Assembly: GCF_024519725.1 (NCBI RefSeq)
Contig: NZ_JALJRK010000002.1
Coordinates: 103,038 to 167,037, forward strand
Direction: 5' to 3'
DNA: 64,000 nt
Origin: Microvirga sp. Mcv34
GTDB taxonomy: Bacteria; Pseudomonadota; Alphaproteobacteria; Rhizobiales; Beijerinckiaceae
Below, one piece after another: positions 9,104 to 17,055 of the stretch. Within the stretch, counting starts at the first letter, position 1. Each line of letters starts with the position of its first letter. Position numbers and translations under genes: made by a program. Below the pieces are notes generated by a model. It was given only the letters and a program-made list of their open reading frames with translations. It was not told the origin of the DNA and searched no databases.

Positions 9104-9526
9104 GTGAGCACCCTGTCGACGAACATCACGGCCGATGCCGAATCCCCCCTCCCGACCGTTCTCGTGGTCGAGGACGAGGTGCTGATTCGTCTCGTGATCG
9201 CGGATTACCTGCGCGAATGCGGCTACCGGGTTCATGAGGCGGTGAATGCCGAAGAGGCCGTGGCGATCCTTCAGTCGCCGGAGGTCTCCGTCCACGTGGT
9301 GTTCAGCGACGTCGAAATGCCCGGATCGATGGATGGTTTCGGGCTGGCGCGGTGGGTCCGCAGCAACAAGCCGGGCACCGAAGTGATCCTCACGTCCGGG
9401 GCGGAACGCTCGGCCGACATCGCCGCGACCCTGTGCGAGGCCGGTCCGCTGCTGAAGAAGCCGTATCCGTCGAAGGACGTGGTCGACCGGATCAAGCAGC
9501 TCACGTTCAAGGCCAGGCGTTCCTGA
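9104..9526 (+). CDS. Single-domain response regulator
   Basis: 140 residues starting at GTG 9104. One complete receiver domain: VLVVEDEVLIR, phosphoacceptor in VVFSDVEMPGSMDG, Thr/Ser in VILTSGAE, Lys in LLKKPYPSKD. No DNA-binding or enzymatic output domain. It lies 43 bases after the degenerate receiver and 112 bases before another intact one. Single-domain receivers can act on motors, as phosphate relays or sinks; no kinase is adjacent, so the partner is unknown. Confidence 0.9.
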   Translation: MSTLSTNITADAESPLPTVLVVEDEVLIRLVIADYLRECGYRVHEAVNAEEAVAILQSPEVSVHVVFSDVEMPGSMDGFGLARWVRSNKPGTEVILTSGAERSADIAATLCEAGPLLKKPYPSKDVVDRIKQLTFKARRS

Positions 9527-9638
9527 GATCGGCGTTCCCCTCTCATGTCATCATCGGCGACAAGGCCGCCCATGACGGGAAGCCTCACGCCCGTGCAAGC
9601 CATGGGAACCGGATCCCGGCATGTCCGTTTGAACGTGC

Positions 9639-10049
9639 ATGAAGCCCCATCGCAGAATCGTAAAGCAGCCGGTCGTGCTCCTGGTTGAAGACGAGCCGCT
9701 CGTTCGTCTGACGCAGGTCGATATCCTGCGGGAGGCCGAGTTCTGGGTCGTCGAGGCTCAGGATGCCGATGAGGCGTTCGAAGTGTTGAAGACCCGGCCG
9801 GACATCTCGGTGGTCCTCACGGACGTGGACATGCCTGGCTCCATCGACGGCTTCGAATTCGCGCGCCTCGTCCGGCAGGGCTGGCCCGAGGTTGGCGTCC
9901 TCGTCATCTCCGGCAAGACTGGCCCCGGCCCCGGCGACATGCCGCCCAACGCGGCGTTCCTGCACAAGCCCATCCTCCCCGATGATCTGGTGGCAGCCCT
10001 GAAGAAGGTCATGACCGCGACCCAGGGCGGCGTGAGCCAGGAGGCCTGA
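9639..10049 (+). CDS. Single-domain response regulator
   Basis: 136 residues, ATG at 9639. The receiver residues are complete: VLLVEDEPLVR, VVLTDVDMPGSIDG with the phosphoacceptor, VLVISGK and FLHKPILPDD. The C-terminal ~15 residues are a short tail without a domain. It closely resembles the other receivers of this group and is the last before a stretch of palindromic repeats (10094-10292). Confidence 0.9.
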   Translation: MKPHRRIVKQPVVLLVEDEPLVRLTQVDILREAEFWVVEAQDADEAFEVLKTRPDISVVLTDVDMPGSIDGFEFARLVRQGWPEVGVLVISGKTGPGPGDMPPNAAFLHKPILPDDLVAALKKVMTATQGGVSQEA

Positions 10050-10093
10050 GGCGGTTCGGGACTTCTCGTTTCTAAGGCGCTCCTGACACAACA

Positions 10094-10193
10094 GTGTCAT
10101 CCCCGGCGCACGCAGTGCGGGAAGGGGATCCATGGCGTCGCGCCTGATCGTGGATTCCCTTCCCCTCCGCTGCGCTCCGGCCGGGAATGACAC
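10094..10193. repeat. Long palindromic intergenic repeat
   Basis: Starts GTGTCATCCCCGG and ends CCGGGAATGACAC, an inverted pair, with further pairing inside (CGCACGCAGTGCGGGAAGG against CCTTCCCCTCCGCTGCGC). This is the kind of dispersed extragenic palindrome known from many Hyphomicrobiales genomes. Confidence 0.7.
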
Positions 10194-10199
10194 TCTCCT

Positions 10200-10292
10200 A
10201 CGTCATGGCCGGCCTTGTGCCGGCCATCCCGATGCTGAAGGGCTCGGCGCTTCAATCCATCGAGATCACCGGGACAAGCCCGGTGATGACGT
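10200..10292. repeat. Two-hairpin palindromic repeat overlapping the iorAB 3' end
   Basis: Outer arms ACGTCAT (10200-10206) and ATGACGT (10286-10292). Inside are two hairpins: ATGGCCGGC/GCCGGCCAT around 10205-10227 and TCACCGGG/CCCGGTGA around 10266-10286. The iorAB stop codon lies between them. A diverged, reversed copy is at 24834-24937. Confidence 0.75.
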
Positions 10293-13200
10293 GGCCGCTC
10301 AGCTCGGGCGCCGCTGTCGCGCGATCCCACAGGCGCTCCACGCTCGCCTGCACCTGATGGATGGCGGCTTCCTTGACCGGACCGTAGCCGCGGATGTCCA
10401 TCGGGGCCTTCGCGATGGCGACGAGGTCAGCGAAGGGCCGCTGGTCGAGAGCGGCGAGGATCCTGTCGATCTGCGCCTCGTACCAGCCGATGAGCGCCCG
10501 CTCCATGCGCCGCTCGGCCGTGTAGCCGAAGACGTCGAGCGGGGTGCCGCGCAGCACCTTCAGCCGGGCGAGGACGGCGAGGGGCGTCTGAAGCCAGGGG
10601 CCGAAACTGCGCTTCTTCGGGCGGCCGCGCGCATCGCGCTTGGCGGGCAGGAGCGGCGGCGCCAGATGATAATGCACCGTGAAGTCGCCCTCGAATTGCT
10701 GCTTCAACTCGTCGAGGAAGCCCGTTTCCATGTGGAGCCGCGCCACCTCGTATTCGTCCTTGTAGGCCATGAGCTTGAACAGCGAGCGCGCCACCGCGTC
10801 GGTGAGCGTCTCGGAGCCGAGCGCCCTCTCGGCCTTGCGCACGCGCGCCACCAGGGCCTCAAAACGATCTGCATAGGCGGCGTTCTGATAGGCGGTCAGG
10901 AAGGCGGTCCGCCGGGCGATCACCTGGTCGAGCGTCTCGACTTCTTCCGGCTTGCCGCCCGCTACCTGGCGCACGACGTCCGGGTCGGCACAGAGCAGCC
11001 GGCCCCAGGCGAAGGCCTGCCGGTTGCGCTCGATGGTGACGCCGTTGAGCTCGATGGCGCGGGAGATCGCTTCGAACGACACCGGCACGAGGCCCTGCTG
11101 CCACGCGAAGCCGAGCATCATCACATTGGCATAGACCGTGTCGCCGAGCAGCGTTTCGGCGAGCGCGTTGGCATCGAGCGTCGCCATGTTGCCCGCGCCG
11201 ATCACGCGCTCTATGGCGCGAAGGCGCGTGCGGCTGGCGAGGTCCGCATCGCGGAAACGCACCACGTCGCCGGTTGGCATCTCGGCGGTGTTGACCACGG
11301 CGCGCGTGCCGTGGCGATAGGTGCCCGACGCCTTGGGCGAGGAACTGACGACGAGATCGCAGCCGATCAGCGCGTCGGCCGCGCCCTGGTCGATGCGCAC
11401 CTGATGCAGAGCATCGGGATCCGCCGCGAGCCGGACGAAGCTCAGCACGGGGCCGAATTTCTGCGCGAAGCCGGTGAAGTCCAGAACTGATACGCCATGC
11501 CCTTCCAGATGCGCCGCCATGCTGATGAGCGCCCCGATGGTGACGACGCCGGTGCCGCCGACGCCGGTCACGAGAAGATCGAACGGCTTCGAGAGTTCAG
11601 GAAGGGCAGGGGACGGCAGGGACGCGGCGCGCGCGGCGGCATCGAAGCCGCTCGTGGTCCTGGCCCGGCGCGTGGCGCCCTCCACGGTCACGAAGCTGGG
11701 GCAGAAACCCTCCAGGCAGGAGAAGTCCTTGTTGCAGGTGGAGAGATTGATCTTGCGCTTGCGTCCGAACGCCGTTTCTTTCGGCTCGACGCTCAGGCAG
11801 TTGGACGCCACCGAGCAATCGCCGCAGCCTTCGCAGACGAGGTCGTTGATATAGGCGAAGCGCTTCGGGTCTTCCATCTGTCCGCGCTTGCGGCGGCGGC
11901 GCTTTTCCGTCGCACAGGTCTGCTCGTAGATCAGCACCGTGACGCCGGGAATATCGCGCAGCTCCTTCTGCACCGCATCGAGATCCTCGCGCGGATGGAT
12001 CGTCACGCCCTTCGGGAGGTCGGCGGAGTCGAACTTGTCCGGATGGTCCGACACGAGCGCGATGCGCGATACGCCCTCGGCGCGCACGCTGTGCGCGATG
12101 GCATGGACGCTCACGGGACCGTCGACCGGCTGGCCTCCCGTCATGGCGACCGCGTCGTTGAACAGGATCTTATAGGTGATGTTGGCGCCCGCCGCGATGG
12201 CCTGCCGGATCGCCATGGAGCCGGAATGGTAATAGGTGCCCTCGCCGAGGTTCTGGAAGATGTGGCCCTGGCCGGTGAATTTCGACGAGGCCGCCCAGTT
12301 CACGCCCTCGCCGCCCATCTGGATCAGCGACGAGGTCTCGCGGTCCATCCAGCTCGCCATGAAGTGGCAGCCGATGCCCGCGAGTGCCTTCGAGCCTTCT
12401 GGCACCTTGGTGGAGGTGTTGTGCGGGCAGCCGGAACAAAAGTAAGGCGTGCGCGTCGCGCCCGAAACAGTGATCACGCGCTCCGGTTCCGGCGTCAGCG
12501 CGGCGGCGCGCTGTGCGAGGTCGAGATCGGGGAAGATCGGGTCGAGGCGCTTGGCGAGAACGCCGGCGAGGAAGCGCGGCGAGAGTTCACCCGTCCAGGG
12601 GATGAGCCGCTCGCCGGTTTCGTCGTGCTTGCCGACCATGCGCTCGGGCTTCGAACCCGGATAATCGTAAAAATATTCCTTGAACTGGCTCTCGATGATG
12701 CCGCGCTTTTCCTCGATCACGAGGATCTCGCGCTTGCCCTTCACGAATTCCAGCGCGTCGTGCAGGGCGAGCGGCCACACCATGCCGACCTTGTAGATGT
12801 CGATGCCATGCGCCCGGCAGGCGGCTTCATCGAGGCCGATGAGGCGCAAGGCCTCCATCAGGTCGAGATGGGCCTTGCCGGCGGTGACGATGCCGTAGCT
12901 CGCGTTCAGGATGTCGTAGATGCGCCGGTCGATGGGGTTGGCTTTGGCGAAGGCATAGACCGCATGCTTCTTCGCCTCCATGCGCTCTTCGATCTGCGGA
13001 CCCGGCAGGTCCGGCCAGCGATAATGCAGGCCGCCCGGCGGCGGCGTGAAATCCGGCTCGATGAAGGAGCGCGGTGGATGCAGCTCCACGGATGCGCCGG
13101 ATTCGACAATCTCCGACACGGCCTTGAAGCCGACCCACATGCCGGAGAAGCGGCTCAGCGCATAGCCGTATTCGCCGAATTCGAGATATTCGCTGACGCT

Positions 13201-13734
13201 CGCCGGATGCAGCGTCGGCATGAACCAGCTCATGAAGGCGACGTCGGATTGATGCGGCATCGAGGACGACACGCAGCCATGGTCGTCGCCGGCGATCACC
13301 AGCACGCCGCCATGGGGCGACGAGCCATAGGCGTTGCCGTGCTTCAACGCATCGCCGGAGCGGTCAACGCCCGGACCCTTGCCGTACCAGAGGCCGAACA
13401 CGCCCTGCACCTGCCGGTCTGGATTGGTCTCGACCTGCTGCGACCCGAGAACGGCGGTCGCGGCGAGGTCCTCGTTGACGGCAGGCAGGAACTCGATCCG
13501 GTGCGCCTTCAACTCGTCCTTCACGCGCCAGAGTTCGAGATCGACGCCGCCCAGCGGCGATCCGCGATAGCCGGACACGAAGCCGGCCGTGTCGAGCCCC
13601 GCCGCCTTGTCGCGCTTGGCCTGGTCGAGCACGATTCGGACGATGGCCTGGGTGCCGGTCATGAAGACCCGGCCCGTCTCGCGGGCATAGCGGTCGGTGA
13701 GCTGATAGGAATCGAGTGACGGAACGCTTTTCAT
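10252..13734 (-). CDS. Indolepyruvate ferredoxin oxidoreductase, fused subunits
   Basis: 1160 residues, the size of the fused IorA-IorB enzymes. It oxidatively decarboxylates aryl-2-oxo acids such as indolepyruvate or phenylpyruvate to arylacetyl-CoA with reduction of ferredoxin. The N-terminal part is the alpha-type domain; a thiamine-diphosphate-binding part follows (GIGCHFMASWMDRETSS, GGEGVNWAAS, around 450-510); a cysteine-rich iron-sulfur region is at about 630-690 (CEGCGDCSVASNC); and the gamma-type (IorB) domain starts near 720 with GVGGTGVVT. GGGAGGAAGC precedes the ATG. The last dozen residues (VITGLVPVISMD) come from a palindromic repeat. The neighbouring Lrp/AsnC gene is divergent and may regulate it. 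Phenylacetyl-CoA made here could enter the paa pathway nearby. Confidence 0.95.
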   Translation of the reverse strand: MKSVPSLDSYQLTDRYARETGRVFMTGTQAIVRIVLDQAKRDKAAGLDTAGFVSGYRGSPLGGVDLELWRVKDELKAHRIEFLPAVNEDLAATAVLGSQQVETNPDRQVQGVFGLWYGKGPGVDRSGDALKHGNAYGSSPHGGVLVIAGDDHGCVSSSMPHQSDVAFMSWFMPTLHPASVSEYLEFGEYGYALSRFSGMWVGFKAVSEIVESGASVELHPPRSFIEPDFTPPPGGLHYRWPDLPGPQIEERMEAKKHAVYAFAKANPIDRRIYDILNASYGIVTAGKAHLDLMEALRLIGLDEAACRAHGIDIYKVGMVWPLALHDALEFVKGKREILVIEEKRGIIESQFKEYFYDYPGSKPERMVGKHDETGERLIPWTGELSPRFLAGVLAKRLDPIFPDLDLAQRAAALTPEPERVITVSGATRTPYFCSGCPHNTSTKVPEGSKALAGIGCHFMASWMDRETSSLIQMGGEGVNWAASSKFTGQGHIFQNLGEGTYYHSGSMAIRQAIAAGANITYKILFNDAVAMTGGQPVDGPVSVHAIAHSVRAEGVSRIALVSDHPDKFDSADLPKGVTIHPREDLDAVQKELRDIPGVTVLIYEQTCATEKRRRRKRGQMEDPKRFAYINDLVCEGCGDCSVASNCLSVEPKETAFGRKRKINLSTCNKDFSCLEGFCPSFVTVEGATRRARTTSGFDAAARAASLPSPALPELSKPFDLLVTGVGGTGVVTIGALISMAAHLEGHGVSVLDFTGFAQKFGPVLSFVRLAADPDALHQVRIDQGAADALIGCDLVVSSSPKASGTYRHGTRAVVNTAEMPTGDVVRFRDADLASRTRLRAIERVIGAGNMATLDANALAETLLGDTVYANVMMLGFAWQQGLVPVSFEAISRAIELNGVTIERNRQAFAWGRLLCADPDVVRQVAGGKPEEVETLDQVIARRTAFLTAYQNAAYADRFEALVARVRKAERALGSETLTDAVARSLFKLMAYKDEYEVARLHMETGFLDELKQQFEGDFTVHYHLAPPLLPAKRDARGRPKKRSFGPWLQTPLAVLARLKVLRGTPLDVFGYTAERRMERALIGWYEAQIDRILAALDQRPFADLVAIAKAPMDIRGYGPVKEAAIHQVQASVERLWDRATAAPELSGHVITGLVPVISMD

Positions 13735-13864
13735 CAGCTTCCTCCCGAAGCGGGACGCCTTCTTCGTTGGCTTAAATGATAATCCCGAATGGCTGGTAGA
13801 TGTTTCCTGTTCATCCCCATCAAGCCGAATCTTGCGGTAGATGTTGTTGGAAATGGCGCTATAA

Positions 13865-14350
13865 ATGGAAGAAACGACCAGTCAGGGTGGCGCCGTGTTG
13901 GACAAGCAGGACGAGCATATTCTGGCGCAGCTCCAGAAGGAGGGGCGCACGACGAACCAGCAGCTCGCCGAGGATGTGAATATGTCCACGTCCGCCTGTT
14001 GGCGGCGCGTGCGTTCGCTTGAGGAAACCGGCGTGATCGTGGGCTATGCGGCCCTGGTGGACCGGGAGAAGGCGGGGTTCTCGACCTCGGCGATCCTGCA
14101 CGTATCGCTCGAACGGCACGATGCGAAATTCGTCGACGAGTTCGTGTCGCGCGTGAGGGAGCGCGCCGAGGTCATGGAATGCTTCGCGACGACGGGCGAT
14201 GCCGACTACCACCTGCGCGTCGTGGTACGCGACATGAAGGCCTACAACGCGTTCCTCGACGAGTTCATGTTCCGCCTGCCGGGCATCCGCACCGTGCGCA
14301 CCAATGTGGTCCTGAAGGAAATCAAGACGAGCGTCGCGCTGCCGTTCTAG
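13865..14350 (+). CDS. Lrp/AsnC family transcriptional regulator
   Basis: 161 residues. An N-terminal winged helix-turn-helix (LDKQDEHILAQLQKEGRTTN ... SACWRRVRSLEETGVI, about 12-65) precedes the RAM ligand-sensing domain (about 75-155; TTGDADYHLRVVVRDM). Lrp-type proteins respond to amino acids or their 2-oxo acids and assemble as octamers. The divergent position, 130 bases from iorAB, suggests it controls aromatic amino-acid breakdown through that enzyme. The start ATG at 13865 gives an N terminus slightly longer than usual; GTG 13895 is an alternative. Confidence 0.92.
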   Translation: MEETTSQGGAVLDKQDEHILAQLQKEGRTTNQQLAEDVNMSTSACWRRVRSLEETGVIVGYAALVDREKAGFSTSAILHVSLERHDAKFVDEFVSRVRERAEVMECFATTGDADYHLRVVVRDMKAYNAFLDEFMFRLPGIRTVRTNVVLKEIKTSVALPF

Positions 14351-14372
14351 ACGTTCCTTCCCTAAACCACCG

Positions 14373-14478
14373 CCTCATCCTGAGGGCCAGGAAGTGGCGT
14401 CTCGAAGTATCGTCCAGTGTGCACTGGAGGCGCCCTCGTCCTTCGAGACGGTCGCTCCGCGACCTCCTCAGGATGAGG
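14373..14478. repeat. Palindromic repeat (CCTCATCCTGAG type)
   Basis: Ends CCTCATCCTGAG and CTCAGGATGAGG form the outer arms; inner arms include GCGTCTCGAAG and CTTCGAGAC. It lies between the convergent regulator and thioesterase genes. This sequence type is a common extragenic palindrome in Hyphomicrobiales (from general knowledge). It may act as a bidirectional transcription end. Confidence 0.7.
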
Positions 14479-14517
14479 GCTTAGGCTTGAGCCAGCTCCT
14501 GCTTACGCAAAGTGTCT

Positions 14518-14937
14518 CTACCGGCCCTCGCCCAGCAACGCATAAGCAAGCTGCGCCATCGCGACGGGCCGCGCGTCCCCATCCGCCGTGAGCGTCACGC
14601 TGCCGAAGGCCATGGTACGGCCGAGGCGGACGACTTTCGCCTCCGCCAGCACGTCGGCTTTCGCAGCGGGGCGCAGGAAGTGCATGGTCTGGTCGACCGT
14701 CGTCATCGGCCTGTAGGCGCCTGCGGCGGACGACACGGCGAACACCATCGCCGTGTCGGCGAGGCTCATCAGCGCCTGCCCGCAGATCACGCCGTTGTCG
14801 CGGCAGAGCTTTTCGGAGAACCGCATGCGCAGGGTCGCGCTCTCCTGGTCGAGGCTCTCGATGGAGAGATCGAGCGCCTGCACCCAGGGCGCGAAGACGC
14901 TCCCGAGCATTTCCTCGGCGGTCGCGCGATCGAACAT
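14518..14937 (-). CDS. PaaI-type thioesterase
   Basis: 139 residues, a single hot-dog domain. The pattern NGVICGQALMSLADTAMVFAV (central helix, with Asp positioned like the catalytic carboxylate of the family) and TTVDQTMHFLRPA identify the PaaI/YbgC-like acyl-CoA thioesterase group. It is the third gene of the leftward paaZ unit, 27 bases after the fused hydratase/dehydrogenase. In paa clusters such enzymes release CoA from stalled intermediates. A second thioesterase, at 27017, is the closer match to canonical PaaI. GGGGGATC precedes the ATG. Confidence 0.85.
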   Translation of the reverse strand: MFDRATAEEMLGSVFAPWVQALDLSIESLDQESATLRMRFSEKLCRDNGVICGQALMSLADTAMVFAVSSAAGAYRPMTTVDQTMHFLRPAAKADVLAEAKVVRLGRTMAFGSVTLTADGDARPVAMAQLAYALLGEGR

Positions 14938-14964
14938 GAAAGATCCCCCACTTATCGCTTCCGC

Positions 14965-17055
14965 TTATGGGTAAAACTTCGCTCCCGACGCCGCGCGACT
15001 GACGAGACCCTCGGCCGGCTCCCAGCCGGGCCCGTCCTGCGCGGCGCGCTCCCTCACCTGCGCGAGGATCGGCTGCAAGCCTACACGGTCCGCCTCGAAC
15101 AGAGGACCGCCGCGCCAAGCCGGATAGCCGTATCCGTGCATCATCACCACATCCACGTCGAGCGGCCGTTCGACAATGTGCTCGTCGAGAATCTTGCACG
15201 CCTCGTTGACGATGGCGGCGCGGATGCGCGACTGGATCTCGTCGGCCGAGATGGCGCGCCGCGTCAGCCCGCGCCGCTGCGACGCCTCCTCGACGAGCGC
15301 CGTCACGGCCGAATCGACCTCCCGCTTGCCGCCCTCGTAGCGATACCAGCCCGCGCCGGTCTTGCGCCCGAACCGCCCCGCCTCGCAGAGCCGGTCGGCG
15401 ATGTCCACATAGCGCTCGCGCGGATCGCGGGTCGGCGCCAGCCGCTTGCGGCGCGCCCAGTTGATGTCGAGCCCGGCGAGGTCCGAGACGGCGAAAGGCC
15501 CCATCGGGAAGCCGAAGGCTTCGAGCGCGGCATCGACCTCGTGCGGCAGCGCACCCTCTTCGAGCAGGTACTCCGCCTGCTGGCGATAGCGCGACAGGAT
15601 CCGGTTGCCCACGAAGCCGTCGCAGACCCGGCAGACCACCGGGATCTTGCGCAGGCGCTTGGCGAGGGCGAGCCCCGTGGCGACTACATCGGCGGCGGTC
15701 GCGCCGGTCCGGACGATCTCGATGAGCTTCATCACATGGGCCGGGCTGAAGAAATGCAGGCCGACCACATCGGCCGGCCGTGATGTGGCAGCGGCTATCA
15801 GCGAGATATCAAGGTAACTGGTATTCGTTGCTAGGATCGTGCCAGGCGGCAGGATGGCGTCGAGATCGCGGAAAAGCGCGCGTTTGACGTCCAGATCCTC
15901 GAACACCGCCTCGATGACCAGATCCCGATCCGACAGGGAGGAGATACCAACCGCATACCCGATGGCTTTCAAGCGTTCGTCCCGCACGGCCGAGGTGATC
16001 CGGCCGCTCGCAACCTGCTTGTCGTAGACGTCCCTCACCCGGGCCTGCCCGGCGCCAAGAGCTTGTTCGCTCGTCTCGACGATCCTGACGTCGAAGCCCG
16101 CATCCGCAAAGGCGATGGCGATCCCGGAGCCCATGGTCCCGGCCCCGACGATTCCGACCTTTTGAACGGAGCGCGGTTCGACCGAGTCGAGCCCGGGCAG
16201 GCGCATCACCTCCCGCTCGGCGAAGAAGGCATGCCGCAGGGCCGCCGATTGCTCGGAGGAGCGCAGCTCCAGGAAGGTCTCGCGCTCCCGTGCCATGCCA
16301 TCCTGAAGCGGCAGGTTCGCGGCCTGCAAAACGAGCTCCGCGGCCTTGTCCGGAGCTTCAGCGCCCCTTGCTTTTTTCCGGATTTCCGCGGTTTTCGCCG
16401 ATGCCGCCTCAGCATCCATCGGCGTCACAATCCGATCACCGGTGCGGCGCAGCGGCTGACCAATCAGCTCCTGCGCCAGCGCTATCGCATCCTGCCGAAG
16501 ATCGCCGGAGGAGAGCCGGTCGATAAGGCCGAGACGCAGGGCTTCCGGCGCCTTGACGGGGCGTCCGCTGGTCACGAGGTCCAGGGCCGCGTCCAGCCCG
16601 ACGAGCCGGGGCAGGCGCTGCGTGCCGCCGGCTCCCGGCACCAGCCCGAGCTTGACCTCAGGCAGGCCCAGGCTCGCGCCCGCCTCGGCCACGCGGGCAT
16701 GGCAGGCCAGCGCGATCTCGCAGCCTCCCCCGAGAGCCGTGCCCTGGATTGCCGCGACGACGGGCTTGGAGCAGGCCTCGATGGCATTGATCACGTCGGG
16801 AAGGTGCGGCTCGCGCGGAACCTGACCGAATTCGCGGATGTCGGCGCCGGCCACGAAGGTCTTCCCCGCGCAGGCGATCACCACGGCTTCGATCCGGGGA
16901 TTGTTGTCCACCTCCCGGATCGCCGCGAGCAATCCCGCCCGGACCGCCTGCGACGTGGCGTTGACCGGCGGATTATCGATCTCGATCAGGGCGACTGGGC
17001 TTGTGGGGATCAACCTGACCGGATCGATGCCCTCGGGCGAGGCCGCGCCCATCAT
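14965..17055 (-). CDS. Fused enoyl-CoA hydratase / 3-hydroxyacyl-CoA dehydrogenase
   Basis: 696 residues. The N-terminal crotonase domain (about 15-200) has the oxyanion-hole segments KTFVAGADIREF and QGTALGGGCEIALAC, and Glu in LPEVKLGLVPGAGG. The NAD-binding dehydrogenase domain starts near 300 (VGIVGAGTMGSGIA), with the catalytic His in VVGLHFFSPAHVMKL; C-terminal dehydrogenase domains carry DGFVGNRI and HGYGYPAWRGGP. This is the FadB/FadJ-like architecture without the N-terminal isomerase specialisation. Its start overlaps the paaZ stop (ATGA), so it is translationally coupled to the ring-opening enzyme; it probably performs the PaaF and PaaH steps (2,3-dehydroadipyl-CoA hydration and 3-hydroxyadipyl-CoA oxidation). 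Substrate assignment is inferred from context. Confidence 0.93.
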   Translation of the reverse strand: MMGAASPEGIDPVRLIPTSPVALIEIDNPPVNATSQAVRAGLLAAIREVDNNPRIEAVVIACAGKTFVAGADIREFGQVPREPHLPDVINAIEACSKPVVAAIQGTALGGGCEIALACHARVAEAGASLGLPEVKLGLVPGAGGTQRLPRLVGLDAALDLVTSGRPVKAPEALRLGLIDRLSSGDLRQDAIALAQELIGQPLRRTGDRIVTPMDAEAASAKTAEIRKKARGAEAPDKAAELVLQAANLPLQDGMARERETFLELRSSEQSAALRHAFFAEREVMRLPGLDSVEPRSVQKVGIVGAGTMGSGIAIAFADAGFDVRIVETSEQALGAGQARVRDVYDKQVASGRITSAVRDERLKAIGYAVGISSLSDRDLVIEAVFEDLDVKRALFRDLDAILPPGTILATNTSYLDISLIAAATSRPADVVGLHFFSPAHVMKLIEIVRTGATAADVVATGLALAKRLRKIPVVCRVCDGFVGNRILSRYRQQAEYLLEEGALPHEVDAALEAFGFPMGPFAVSDLAGLDINWARRKRLAPTRDPRERYVDIADRLCEAGRFGRKTGAGWYRYEGGKREVDSAVTALVEEASQRRGLTRRAISADEIQSRIRAAIVNEACKILDEHIVERPLDVDVVMMHGYGYPAWRGGPLFEADRVGLQPILAQVRERAAQDGPGWEPAEGLVSRAASGAKFYP

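Noticed and set aside
10094-10292. CRISPR array or integron-like attachment sites
   Set aside because: The units are palindromic and of different sequence, without regular spacers or cas or integrase genes.
11497-13719. 740-codon open frame on the plus strand, antisense to iorAB
   Set aside because: Arises from high GC on the complementary strand of a conserved enzyme gene; Arg/His/Gly-rich translation without domains.
14512-15783. 423-codon plus-strand frame over the thioesterase and hydratase genes
   Set aside because: Crosses two genes on the other strand and has shadow composition.
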